Source: Anisakis pegreffii
Taxonomy: Eukaryota; Nematoda; Chromadorea; Rhabditida; Anisakidae
Reading direction: 5' to 3'
Assembly: GCA_035041965.1 (NCBI GenBank)
Contig: JAPYMA010001077.1
Location: 1-64,000, forward strand
DNA length: 64,000 nucleotides
The position numbers and the translations under genes were made by a program. How positions within the stretch are numbered: position 1 is the stretch's first letter; each line of letters opens with the position of its first letter. The notes beneath the pieces were generated by a model. That model searched no databases, was not told the origin of the DNA, and worked only from the letters and a program-made list of their open reading frames with translations. Below, piece by piece: positions 18,102 through 30,500 of this stretch.

Positions 18102-18263
18102 TAGTGTAGTGCGGGGATCGGAGAATTTCGGGGACCCCATCCCCGAATCTCCGTCCCCATTCCCGACCTTTTTCGAGCCGACGACATTTTCGGGGTCCCT
18201 GACAGCAAAATTTTGTCCCCGGTTTTCCCGTCTCCGACTTTTCTTCCGTACCCGCACCACAAT
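18102..18263. mobile_element. GC-rich TIR element with 9-bp target duplication
   Basis: A GC-rich block (repeated CCCCGA / TCGGGG words) is flanked by the direct repeat GGTTCAAAT at 18093-18101 and 18264-18272. Just inside these, AGTGTAGTGCGGGGA (from 18103) and the reverse complement of the right end (ATTGTGGTGCGGGTA) agree at about 12 of 15 positions. A 9-bp duplication with terminal inverted repeats fits a Mutator-like MITE, but the class is inferred only from the duplication length. The overlapping open frames on both strands are artefacts. Confidence 0.65.
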
Positions 18264-21229
18264 GGTTCAAATAAGGATGGAACTGAAAGCGTTCTTCATA
18301 AGATGGAACGATAGACGGAGTTAATCTGGGTCCAGTCAATAATTATAACTGACAATGAGTAGAAATTTTGAAGACGAATAAATGATAATGGAGAGAGACG
18401 ACTAAAGTTCAAAGTAGTGATAAGAATATAAAGTTGTAATTTAATGATAATAATGATGCTGATAATAGGAGAACGAACCAAAAGGCATCGTCAATGGAAT
18501 ATCCAATTATCACCCGCCTATCCGATTTCACATCCAAATACATCATAAAGTACGAGATAAAAGAGGAATATTGTTCAATTTTATTGCTATTATTATATTA
18601 AAACTGAAAATTCAAAAGCACAACATACTTACTACTCTTCACCTACAAATATTACAAATGAATATTGTATCAATAAAAATATTCTGTCATAAATATTGAT
18701 ATCGTTCCTCTCTGATTTTATAGACTGTTTTTATGAGTCGGGTTTTGTGTGTGAAGTAAATGGGTATTTGATAAAATACAATATTCATTCATTAAACAAA
18801 TATGTCTGTACTGTTTGTTGGCTTGTTGAACGCGTATGCATAAAGGTGTGCATGACTGTTATCGATCATAAATTAAATAAATAAAAATATCGCTCTATAA
18901 ATATCTATTTTATTTATGCACACAGAGGTTTCATTTGTAAGCATTATATAAGTGTAAATATAATGGAAACATTCAAACATACCACATACGTACACCTACT
19001 TATGTATATATGAATGTATTTGTCAAATAAATTCATGTATGAACGTATTTGGAAGTATGTACAAATTCTTACGTTACATCATTTATAAAATGAAATCTCA
19101 TGATAAATGGAATTGATGGATGAATATTTGGATGAACTCATTGAAAATTCCAGTAATGAACAAACAATACATCTACTAATTTCCTGGCAATTATAATATA
19201 TACCATCAACACTCACCAGTTCTCGTCGTCTCATTAACCAACTCATTGTACGTTTCATATCATAGTAGCATTATCATATCACAATAAAATCTTTCCTCGT
19301 ATCATATCAGGATATATCCTATCAGAATAGGAATATCCTATTTTATCATATCAGAATGTGAAATAAAATTTGAAATTTCTTAACGATGTCATATATTCTC
19401 ACTGAAAATTTCGTCCTTATCGAGAGCAGTTTGGTAGATGTTGATCGATTAATTTTCAAATTTATAAGGAAATGTTGTACTATCATTGACCTGGAATCTC
19501 GTTTGGATACCACACGTGAATAGCGGTGATAGTATGTAGTAACAATAATTATTAATATTTACTAATGATCTCACTCACGGTAATAATGATAGCAATATGA
19601 TAAGATGTATGCACAAATATGTCCATGATATGTTCTATTCCTCCTCATCATTATAATCTAGATGACGAGAACTTGATTAAGAATGCAATTACATTTGTTT
19701 GTTTCTTGGGTGGTCTTAAATCAGAGTTGAATCAAATTCTTAAGTTGATCTTGAAAGAAAGAGTAAGAGAAATAATGTTTGTAGCTAAAAAATTTGTTCG
19801 ATGTCTACGAGGAACAACCAGAAATAAAGATGAATAGAAGAGAGGAAAAATATTATTCTTGATGATATCACAAGTATGTTAACATTTTGAGATTATTACC
19901 GTTATCATTAGCATCATCAAACGCTGAGAACTAAAACGAATTTAAAGGGAGAACAGAGTCACTAAATGAGTCACAAGAATAAGTCAATTACTATTATTGC
20001 CTGAACTACTGGTTATATGAACTCAGTAATAACGTTTATGAATAATGAGGAACTTACGATATATCGTGAAAATGGTGGTAGTTGGATAGATGGATCATCA
20101 GAAGTTGAGGTGGTAAGAAAATATTTGAAATCTTTCGCCACTGGCACCCGCTCATTGCTTGAAAAAAAAATGCAAAAAATAGTTTGAAGCAATAAATCTT
20201 TTATAACGAAGATTTTTTGTCCCCTGAGAAAATTTTCGATGATTACGATGATAAATGATCAGAAATCCTTGACTGAGAAACTTTTCTTGGTACGATAATT
20301 AAATATGGATAAGCAAAGTAATGTCGAAATAAAATTATTAATTTATTTGAAATCTATCCATTCCACCATTCATTTTTCTATTTTGTTGGCTTTATCAACA
20401 TCAATAATCTATGAACTAGCAATATGATCGGAAATTGTGTGTTTTCGTCTTTGAGCAATGAAAATATTCTGCGCATTCGTCAAATTCTTTCGCCACCGAA
20501 ATAAAGACAACCAAGAATGAATTCATCGAATGAACGTATGACGTAATTCACTGAGCGAATTTCTTGAACTATACAACCGTCAACATTACCATTTCATCCA
20601 TCTGAGACTGTTTTTTTTCAGATTGTTGCTCTTTTCATTCGACTGAAACAGGTTCATTATAAAGACGCTATCGCAACTCAATGCTTCATTATTCGATCTC
20701 AACGTGATCCATGAAAACATCACCGGTATATTAATAGTTGATTTGCGTTCCTACTGATAGATATTCCATGAACAAATATTCGTACAGTTCCTCAACGGTA
20801 GCACCAGTCAACAACATCGCAGCTAACTATGCTCAATAGGAACCAAATCAGTTTGATATGCAACTGGTCTATCGATGTAAACTGAATTTTTTGTTTCACT
20901 TCATCACTTAACCAATACCGGTACGACTAGCATTTATTTTGGCAATCCCAATCAGTCACCACAGTTATGGTAGCATCGTCTTTATAATCGCTTCTACCGC
21001 TTAGATAACCGCTATGGCTTATGCTTCTTGTTCATTTTTTATTTCGATCGGATCTTTTCAGTAGGAAAAGAGTCTGGCTATTCGCCTAACTTACAGTCGC
21101 CGCGAAACGAGAACTGAATTATTATTCATCAAAGAATTAACGTCGACTCAAAAAGAAATAAATAATAACCTTACAATATTCGTCTTGTCCTTTCGACTGC
21201 TTTCTGCATCAGAGGTTTGGTATGACTTT

Positions 21230-21323
21230 GTTGTTATTATTCATCTTCCACTACACGCATCCATTTGTACTGCCTATGTGCAGTACAAATGAATGTGTGC
21301 ATTGGAAGATGAATAATAACAAC
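21230..21323. repeat. Long hairpin (inverted repeat), arms about 43 bp
   Basis: The left arm starts GTTGTTATTATTCATCTTCC at 21230 and ends near 21272. The right arm (about 21279-21323) is its inverted copy with about four mismatches around a six-base loop. It ends about 150 bp upstream of the start codon of the small secreted-peptide gene. It could be a tiny palindromic element, a small-RNA hairpin or a regulatory structure; the sequence does not decide between these. Confidence 0.8.
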
Positions 21324-21470
21324 ATGATCATTAACCATCTCAATGCCAGACTACCATTTCCTGACGCAACTCTCCTCATCATTTAACTAACCCTAAGAGC
21401 TTTTGTTGATCCGTCGTGGCTGAGTTAAGTGATTAAGAGTGACACTCGAATAAAATGATGCTCAAAGGTA

Positions 21471-21479
21471 TTCCAGATA
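21471..21479 (+). promoter_or_regulatory. Probable trans-splice acceptor of the secreted-peptide gene
   Basis: TTCCAG at 21471-21476 sits three bases before the ATG at 21480. An acceptor this close to a start codon with no coding exon before it is typical of nematode spliced-leader addition, and it would leave a 3-nt 5' leader. Confidence 0.55.
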
Positions 21480-21795
21480 ATGAAACTTCTAGTTATCGTG
21501 GTTACTGTGTTGTTGATCTTTACTGCTTTCACACAATCCCATCCCTCATTCTCATTCGAATCTGGTGGTTATGGAGGTACGTTTGCTTGCAAAATAACTA
21601 TAATAAAAGCTTACAATAAATATTTCATTAAAGTATCACAATATACTGCTTACCATTATAAACGCTAATTCAACATATTTAATATTGAACGTGAAGTTTA
21701 TTCCAGGTTATGGTAGATTCTATCCAGGATACGGTGGATGGCACGGCGGTTTCTCGAATTTCCGGAGATCATTCGGAAATTTCTTCGGCAAATAA
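21480..21795 (+). CDS. Small secreted glycine/aromatic-rich peptide (antimicrobial-like)
   Basis: Two exons, 21480-21576 and 21707-21795, join in phase (GGA G / GT TAT) to give a 61-residue peptide. Residues 1-20 (MKLLVIVVTVLLIFTAFTQS) look like a signal peptide. The mature part is rich in Gly, Tyr, Phe and Arg, with the motifs GGYGGYGRFYPGYGG and GNFFGK at the C terminus, and it has no cysteine. The 130-bp intron has GTACGT and TTCCAG sites. Composition and the terminal -GK recall nematode NLP/caenacin (YGGY-type) epidermal antimicrobial peptides, but there is no clear sequence family match. AATAAA overlaps the stop and another AATAAA lies about 15 bp downstream. The gene model is good; the antimicrobial role is inference. 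Confidence 0.75.
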
Positions 21796-22406
21796 ACAAT
21801 ACGAATACGGCATAATAAAAAAGTTCATGAATGTTTACAGATACCATCCAAACATTACCCTATATAATCATAATTGAATAATTCACGTCACCTACATTAT
21901 TATCATTATCATTATCATCCTTATACACCATCATTATCGTGAACTAATTAATTACATATATTATGATTGTGTTATATCATTAGAAGACGATGTCTTAATG
22001 GATTTAACACTAAATGTTTAGTAATGTACTATGCTGATGTATAATATTTATCTGTAGTGGATAAACGTCTTGTGCAGTTATTTAGTCATGCATTTTTTAC
22101 AGTAAGAAAATATGGTTATTCATTTACTTATCTATTCATTTGCTGTTTATTCCTTTTAGTGTCTACAGTACTCATCAATTTTTTGAGGCGTGCGGTATGA
22201 AAGAATTCTTTGATAAAATGTTCACAACACACTGAAGTTGAGATCAGCTGTCGAAATATCTATCTCATATTCCTGCTGTTACCACTCCTAAATCAGATGA
22301 TAGCATTCTAAATACTGATGAAAGTTCGTTAATATCTTCACATTATTCTGATCGATACGAATGTAAACATACAAAAGTATTTCTACACAACAACATTAAA
22401 ATAATG

Positions 22407-22408
<2 letters not shown>

Positions 22409-22476
<68 letters not shown>
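22409..22476. repeat. (AT)n microsatellite
   Basis: About 68 bp of uninterrupted AT. Confidence 0.95.
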
Positions 22477-22478
<2 letters not shown>

Positions 22479-23229
22479 TATAAATAATTCTGAAAGACCA
22501 TCTTTCGTCATAAAGTGAACTGATGAAACTGAATTAAGCAATAGTTATGAAATGCGATCAATCATCATCATCACTGATTAATGAATGCCCAAAAATTAAA
22601 ATTTCTCACCAGACAACTTGCAGCATGCTTTTGCTCAACTGTTATTGTATTGCTGAACGAATCATTCTTACAATCACAACGCAGCGATAACCAACGCGAC
22701 AATTGATAAACTGATAACGACAGCAGCTCCGCATACTTCACGTTTCATGCTGATAATTTATATCATACACAGATATGTATTATGTTCGTTTTGCTTGCGT
22801 TTCAATCTCTTCCCAGTAATTTATATCACAGATATGCATTATTTTACATTCGTTATCCGATAATATTATTACTCGTAATCTGATTTATTGTGTGTGCTCA
22901 CTTGATGAGCGCATTCTTACGCTTAGATTCATACATAAGAATTTATGAAAAAATGCGGTTATATTTCGTTCGACTAATTCTTATTTACCAATAACGAATA
23001 AATAAAAGTTAATAAAGTACCTTTACAATCGAATAATTCCAAGAATTATGCCCTTCCCACAATCTCAACGCCATTTTGATTATCCTTATAGCATTCATAG
23101 ATAATATGCGTTATAATACGAGTACACATTCAAAGTATGTGTACATACTCATGATTATTCCAATCTGTTCAAGTTTATTCGAATTGTTTAGCTGATCAAG
23201 TCGTTAGTGATCAGCACTAAGGTTTGCAT

Positions 23230-23310
23230 GGGATCCCGAGATCCCTGGATTTGAGTCCTGATCTCGATCTCGGGATTCGAGTTTTGAAAATTCCCGGGAC
23301 CTCGAGATTT
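23230..23310. repeat. GC-rich degenerate repeat block (GGATCCCGAGAT words)
   Basis: Short palindromic words such as GGGATCCCGAGATCCC, TCTCGATCTCGGGATTCGAG and TTCCCGGGACCTCGAG follow each other, giving strong self-complementarity in otherwise AT-rich DNA. Similar words occur at 24361-24445. Confidence 0.55.
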
Positions 23311-24360
23311 GATAAAGTAGGTCAATTTGTATGAATTTTGACAGCATGCTCATCTTGAAGCAAGCCTTAACCATTCTCAGCTCATTCATATGCAGTCATC
23401 TTTGTTGATTGCCACCTATCATTGATGAATAGTCAAGGAAATAGATGGAAGTCAGTCGAATGGCATGATGAACTTGATGAACCTTTGCGTAACATTTCAT
23501 TGAACATTCAACTGATTGTTCTGCTCTCCATTAGTTTATGTGACACTCATCTGGATGCATTTCCGTGCAGACAAATGGAAATAATCACATTTTTTAATGA
23601 TAACCAAGGGCAACGAAATTCAATGGAATTCTGAGTTTTTTCCTTCCACACAATTTATTCGGCTTCAATATTCCATCTGTTAATTGAACTGCATGTTTTA
23701 AAGATTTTAAGTCTCTTTATTTCGCTATTTGGAATCGTTTTCGCTCGATCGAAATGTACACAAAATTTCACTGACAAGATCACTCATAGTGAGAATTCAC
23801 TGTTGAAAGGAGTGAAATTGTTCCATTCAAAAGGATCTCAAGCTTGAATATCAAGTACATTTCAATGATTTCTGATCGAAATTACTAAATATGTAAGTGC
23901 TCGATGGTTTGATGAAAATCCATTGCGGATGTTTTTTTTGCTTTTTAGATAAGCTCTGAACTTTTAGTTTTTGCAGAATTCAAATGATTTAATTTATGCG
24001 ATGTATATCTGTCGTGAAAAATCGAAATTTCCGAAATGCCAAAATTCAGCTGATTCTAACACGCGATCGTGAAAGAAAATGGACTTGAAGCATTGCAAAT
24101 AGGTGTTTGAGTATCAAGAACTTCATATTCACATGCGAGTGAACTCTCATTAGCTTAGACCCGAGGTGACAAGATGCCTGACAATGAGCATAGAAAATGT
24201 AGTATACTTTGCGGCATGATCATCAGTATCATTATATGAAATATTAATTTGAATTTGAATAATTTGTTTCGTTGTATCTGTTGAATAATTTGTTAGACTA
24301 ACTCCTTTCTGATTAATTATGAACATATTGGTTCAAAAAATGTGTTTAAACATGTCACGC

Positions 24361-24445
24361 CTCGATATTCCAAAAGTCGTAAAATCGATCCCGGGATTAA
24401 ATCGCGATCCCGGGATTGAAAAAAATGCCGGGATTTTGCAAATCC
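24361..24445. repeat. GC-rich degenerate repeat block (ATCCCGGGATT words)
   Basis: ATCCCGGGATT occurs twice intact and once broken (GCCGGGATT) within about 50 bp. It lies just upstream of the kinase start codon at 24525, so it could affect that promoter. Confidence 0.55.
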
Positions 24446-24510
24446 TAATCAGCACTCTTAATTTATTCAAACGAACGAATCCGTTTTATCCATTTATTTT
24501 ACACCTCAGC

Positions 24511-24524
24511 TTTCAGTATCGATC
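24511..24524 (+). promoter_or_regulatory. Probable trans-splice acceptor of the kinase-ZZ gene
   Basis: TTTCAG at 24511-24516 precedes the ATG at 24525 by eight bases, consistent with spliced-leader addition. It could instead be the acceptor of a 5' UTR intron. Confidence 0.45.
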
Positions 24525-27500
24525 ATGAAGACTGATGATGACAATGAAGCACAAGGAAAATTTAAATGCACTCTGAATCCATCTTCCATTGAGTGTTCCA
24601 AAACGATCGGAAGGTAATTGTTAGGTATTATTATCACCTTATTCCTACAAATAACAACTAATCCGTCTCCCTCGTCCTCAATAGATCATTCCCTCAAAAA
24701 ATTCGTCTCACTTAAATACTCAATTCTTACACGCGTTGTGACAAGACGTTTAAACTGATACTCGAAATTGAATCGTATAAAGCATCACTTCCACTATGCA
24801 AGTCAGTATATTTATCATTAGAACATTGAAATAAATAAATTATGCACACAATCAACCATGAATGTGATATAACTGCTCTTTGAAGACACAATTATTGCAT
24901 GAGGAGAAGGAGCATTATTTATCTAATGAATGGATCATTTAAGAGGATCATTCGGTTTAGTGAAACGTGCAACGTTAGCCTTGCACAGTCAACGAATAAA
25001 CGTAGCGGTAAAAATATTGAGTGATTCTTATGTCAAACGTGAAAAAGAGGCTGTCGCAAATGAAGTTAGTAGAAGAGTTTACTCGATGATTTATTTTATC
25101 TTATCTGAGTTGCGATCTGGTTTAGATGTTAATCATAAGCAAGAAAATATACCGAACCGAACGAGTATCTGCTAAATATTGTTGAAGGGTCGGTTGTTTC
25201 TTGTTGAGCGGAAAAGAACAAGAGACAGATGAATGATAATGATAGTGATAAGAATAATGACAGCGATGACTTGAATTTATGGTCATGAACAGAGACGTTC
25301 ACGAGAACTTGAGCGTTTATAAACTCATCACGAGTTATTTTGTAGTTTTGATTGGTAGTGACTGAACACTGACTGGATAAATCAAAGTGAAGGTTCACAC
25401 TCAATTTCAGCTTCGAATATTACGTGATTTTGAACATATTAATATAGTCAAGCTATATGGTTGCTTCAAGAATGGGGACGCAGATCCAGGAATAGGAATC
25501 GTTCTTGAGCTGATGTCATGCTCATTGGAAGATCGTTAGTTGTCTTTACTTTCTGCACGAAACGACAATAACTGCTATCAGCAAATGTATATAATTTTAC
25601 AACATATTTGCAGTTTTGTATACATTTTCGTACGTTCAATATAAATGCTCACAAGTTGTTGAATGGATGTTACAATGTTCAAAGGCTATTGCATATTTAC
25701 ATGATAACGCCACAGTTCATCGTGATCTAAAACCAGCCAAGTTAGTTTGCTTGTTTCTCAACTTCTGACCAAACGGCTTCAGCTGATCAAAAAATTTCGA
25801 CGAATCCGAATGCACGAGTCTAGTTCTCTGAACAAAACCAATTATGAAAGAGAAACTTCAATTTCATAAGCCCATTTTCTTTTCAAGTTTGCTACTCAAT
25901 CAGACGTTTCGCATACTAAAGGTTTCTGATTTCGGTACGGCACGTCTCATAGACCCCATAATGTCTTGCAGAGGAACCAGCTCTTATATGGCACCCGAGG
26001 TTAGTGTCGATCGTTCATATTAAGGTTGGGTCGGGGCGAAATCGGACTCGGGGTCTCCGAGGGCTGGGGATGGGGGACTCGAGACCTCATGAGTGTTATA
26101 GTTTCCGAGAACATGGGATAGCGTTGGAGGTCCCCAGAATAACAAAATGCTCAGAGGGCCCCCGAACCCAGCTCTTGGAATCTCTCGAATCTCGGCGTTG
26201 TCAATCCAGACGTAATCAGAGAAAACCCCGAGGGCAAAAGGTAGTTCTGGAACACCCGAATCTTGAGGGTTGATGATCCAACCCTAGTTCTTAGCATAAA
26301 TTACTAATTAATTCCATTATAAAGCCCTGATCAATCCATTGACAAGTCTGTTAATACGATTAATATATATATATATATATATATATAAATGAAACAGAGG
26401 ACATTCAAAATGCCCTGATAGAATGTATGCGACGTAACGAGAAATGAATCTATAAAAAAGAGCAATACTACCGAGAATTTCTATAAATTAACTCTATAAG
26501 ACTGTCGATGAATCAAGATACTACAATTTTATGAAGTATTCTTAATGTAAACTTAAATCGGTCTTACTCTTTATTGCACATACCAATTTTATATACGGTA
26601 CATTAAACGATTGAAAAATCATAGATTTACAAATGGTCTGTGAAGAATTTACGATGATGACAATAGCAAAATGGAGTGAATGACCGTATTGCAGATATGT
26701 TTTATGTTTTAAGGTGATCGTCGGCAGAGAATATGATATGCGTTGTAATGATATGAATGACCGTATTGCAGATATGTTTTATGTTTTAAGGTGATCCTCG
26801 GCAAAGAATATGATATGCGTTGTGATGTTTATAGCATTGGTATTATACTCAGTGAACTAATGACCAGACAACCACCACAAAACAGTCTTGGAGCGATTGA
26901 GCCACAAATTATTTTTCGAGTACGATTGTTGCTGTTTAACGATGTAGATAACGACGATATCTATTCTTAAGACAGTAATTAATAATGATCCTGAAATGAA
27001 TGCAATTAACTGTGATCTAAGGCAAAACTAAATGATTACTCATCTTGAAGGTGCCACATGGCGCAAGACCTGATATTTCGAAAATCTGTTGCTCCGATGT
27101 ATCAAAATTGATCGCTGGGTAAGCGTCGCTTTCTTTACTGCTCAACTGATTGTTATAATCATTTATATCGCCAATTACTATCGATGGCATCATTACTATA
27201 ATTAAGATTACTAATATTGTTAGTGGTATCATTAACATTATTATCATTGCTACTATCATTACTGTTATTCTTTCATTATGCTTCAGTTATAAGTCATCCT
27301 AATAAACGCTCAAGAACAGTAACAGAAATCAATTTGGAAATTAGTAATACAAACCAATTTTCGTTTCATAGTATGTGTCAATGAACTAGTTAATCAAAGT
27401 ACAATAATAAAGAGAACAAGAACCTGAGGTGAGCAACAGCACGCTATTTCGCTACGCGATAGTGCGCTACTTTCTTCAAGCAGCGGAAATCTGTAGCGAT

Positions 27501-30500
27501 AACTTCCGCTAGAATAATCTTATAGCGGCATAAAGTAGCGATAACTTACGCTACTTTCTTTGGTTACCGCTTCAGCCAGCTACTTCTCCGCGAAAATTAG
27601 CGAACCACTTCCGCTAACCTTTCGTCTGCAAGCAAACACATATTTTTTTCCAACATTAGGGTATGTAAATAGACATAACACTGCACTACATTCGAACCTA
27701 CTGAACTCGTACTCTTCCGAACGCTTAGAAGTTGAGTATTCAACCATACCTCAAATGCTTGTTATAACTGTACCACTAGCATTCTGTCTGAGATCACTAA
27801 TTGTAAGCTATTTGGCTCATAGAATCAAAAACTCGAACTCAGTGTTTCAGGTGCTGGTCGAATGACCCTAGAAGTAGGCCGTTTGCCGCTGAGATATGCA
27901 TAAGATTAGAACGGCTCCTCATGGTATGTACTTATCGTCACTCTTCTACTAATTATGTATTTTTCGACTGTTTAAAGACAAAGAGAGTGGATGAAATCGT
28001 TTCAAAATCTGAACTGAATTTCTAACTGTATTTTAGACGATTACTTCACAAAAAAATCAAAAGACGATCAAATTGCAAAAAGCGATAACTGAAATTTTTT
28101 CAGTTGAAAAGAAAGACTCCGAAGTCGTCGCATTTTATCATTGGTAAAGAAGAAAAAACTGTTCAGAAGAGGTTTGTTATTAATAACCAAGCAGTGATAC
28201 TGACTGCATACTTAACTACTATTATTAAAATGTAATAGTACTTAATCAACAAAAATAAAAATTATAATAGGACAGAAAAATTTTCGAAGGATTCAAAACC
28301 AAAGCTAAATTATAGTGAATGCAAATTCAGTGAAGGATGAAAATTTCACGTATTCTTGCAATTTAGAGATAAACAATTAATTGATTAAATACTTCAATTT
28401 CATAAATTTCGATGAATTTCACTGTTTCAGTTCATTTGACGGTGTCGACCATATAGAGGTTTGTTTGTATTGGTTTCTTGACTGAATCAATGAAAGTTTT
28501 TAAGGTATCCATATCCATCCAATTTCATTATCAAGAAATGCACCGCTTTATTTCAACACAATTTCCTCTACAGACAATACGCAAAGTTGTTATCACATGA
28601 AGCTTCTCGTATTATTGATAACCATAAGATGGCAGTATTATGATAACAGCAATAATAATGATCCGCAATAACAACAAGAATCGATAGGAACATAAAAATT
28701 GTGCAATGAAGAGGAAACTAATGTAACTAGTTATTTGATGTGTTTAATAAAATTTTACAGAGAAATTATTTGCATCAAGGCGTATCTTGTGTGTATTGCA
28801 AGCAGATAATACGCGGTTTAAGATTTCGTTGTACAGCATGCGATAATATTGACTTCTGTCAACGCTGTTACAAAAGCAATAAGCATAGTCAACATATAAG
28901 TTTCCGTTTTGATTGTCCTTATCGAGTCCGTTATTCTTTTCATTTCAGTTCATTTAATTAGTATTCGTATAAATATTAAACATAAAAGGAAATTGAATGG
29001 ACGGCGTATATTAATAGCAAGAGCATTAGCAATTGGGTAAAGGTCGAGTACATAGAATATTAATCTAGAAATGGTTGAACAAAAAAGAGGTTGACGACTG
29101 CTGAAAATGAGATGGCGAGATCAAATCTCAGGACGAACAGGAATGGATGCAATTCGTCATAATAATATTGGAGGTGTTTATTGATGCACTGAGTAAGTAA
29201 TCGAATGATGAGTTTTAGGATGAACCACGTTTCACACCAGAACAAATACTTACCATGCAACAATGGACGATTGTTTTAGAGAATGGTCGCAGACTGAAGC
29301 TCGAATACGCGATGGTTGGCTGCATTTGTCGTTGATTTTAGTCATCATTAACAGGCATTCAAGCCATGTCATTTAAACATTTCAATAACATCTTTTTCAT
29401 CCCAAAAACCGTCCTCATAACTGTATTATATTCTGAATCGTTTTCGATCAACGCGCAGCAAAATATCATTACGTGAAGAAACATTTATATAAATTGATTA
29501 TTTCGTAACAAACATTCTTATCATCATATGAAACAATGTTATAATAATACATATTCAACTGTGAACAAAACAATAAATATCAACAATCTTGTAATATATA
29601 TTAAGCTATAAATATTTTGTAAAATTATCACATACATGATTAATGTGAATGAAAACTTCTTCAACGAATGAATAAGTGAATGTTGCTTTAACACGATCAC
29701 ATTTAGGGTAAACGACCAAAATACTTCCTGCTCAGTTTCATCAATCGGAAACATTTACTCGAAAGTTTTCAAGCCGATCCTAATGTAGAGCAATTGTTAG
29801 AAGGTACACAAACATTATCTCTTCTTTCATGAACCAACAGGTAGATGAATGGCTGAGTGAATGTCGTTCAAGTTTATAATATTTCTGAATACCCGTTGTC
29901 ATTGACTGCTGTCATAATTTAATAGGTTCCAAATTTTCAAAAGAACTTCGACGAATCTGAATATTTCATTCCGCCTGAAAATCAATAGACCATAATTTTT
30001 CCTCTCAAAGTTTAGCAATTTTGAATGTTTTGTCTTTTGAAGCAAATTGCAAACCAGTTCATAATCACTTAGTCCCTCTGAGAACATCTTTCCGCTAGCT
30101 TTTGCAGTTAAAGTACTTCAACACAGAAATATTGATAATAATTTTAAAAATAATCGTTATAAGACTGAAAATAATCGTTATCAAAATGAATAAAATAAAA
30201 GTTTTAGATGATCATTTCGGTGCGTATTATTCAAAAAAGCGAGAAACACTAGATGTTGTAATGCGTGATATGAAAAGTGCGCCCAACTCGATCAGTTTCA
30301 TTCTTCAAGCACTCGACTATAACGATACAGTTATTGTGTCAGCAGGTGAATTGCATATTTCATGGGCACTTATCTTATCCTTCTGTATCCTATCTTATCT
30401 TACCATGTCGAATTCATTCATCATGATTTATTTCTTTTATATAACAACATTCATTCATTTATACACAGTAAACGCACAATCGATATTGCCTGCATCATCA

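Larger units (their letters stand above)
16100..21470. other. Gap between SGK and the small peptide gene
   Basis: Contains no exon I can support apart from possible unrecognised 5' SGK exons on the minus strand. It holds the AT array at 16.9-17.0 kb, a hAT-like MITE at 17.2-17.5 kb, a GC-rich terminal-inverted-repeat element at 18.1 kb and a 43-bp-arm hairpin at 21.2 kb. A 72-codon open frame at 19619-19837 has no signal peptide, motif or splice context and is not called. Confidence 0.5.
21796..24510. other. Gap between the peptide gene and the kinase-ZZ gene
   Basis: No supportable exon. Holds an AT array (22409-22476) and two GC-rich blocks built on GATCCCGGGATT-like words (23230-23310 and 24361-24445). 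Confidence 0.55.

Noticed and set aside
18067..18339. Pro/Arg-rich frames on both strands at 18.1-18.3 kb
   Set aside because: They come from the GC-rich repetitive element bounded by 9-bp duplications.
27560..27865. 101-codon plus-strand frame
   Set aside because: It runs through the TAGCG repeat block and reads the exon at 27851 in the wrong frame; the in-phase reading there gives the kinase motif GCWSNDPRSRP.
28505..28585. Possible PB1 domain before the ZZ finger (p62-like architecture)
   Set aside because: IQFHYQEMHRF resembles the start of a PB1 fold, but the acidic OPCA motif and the remaining length before the ZZ exon are missing.
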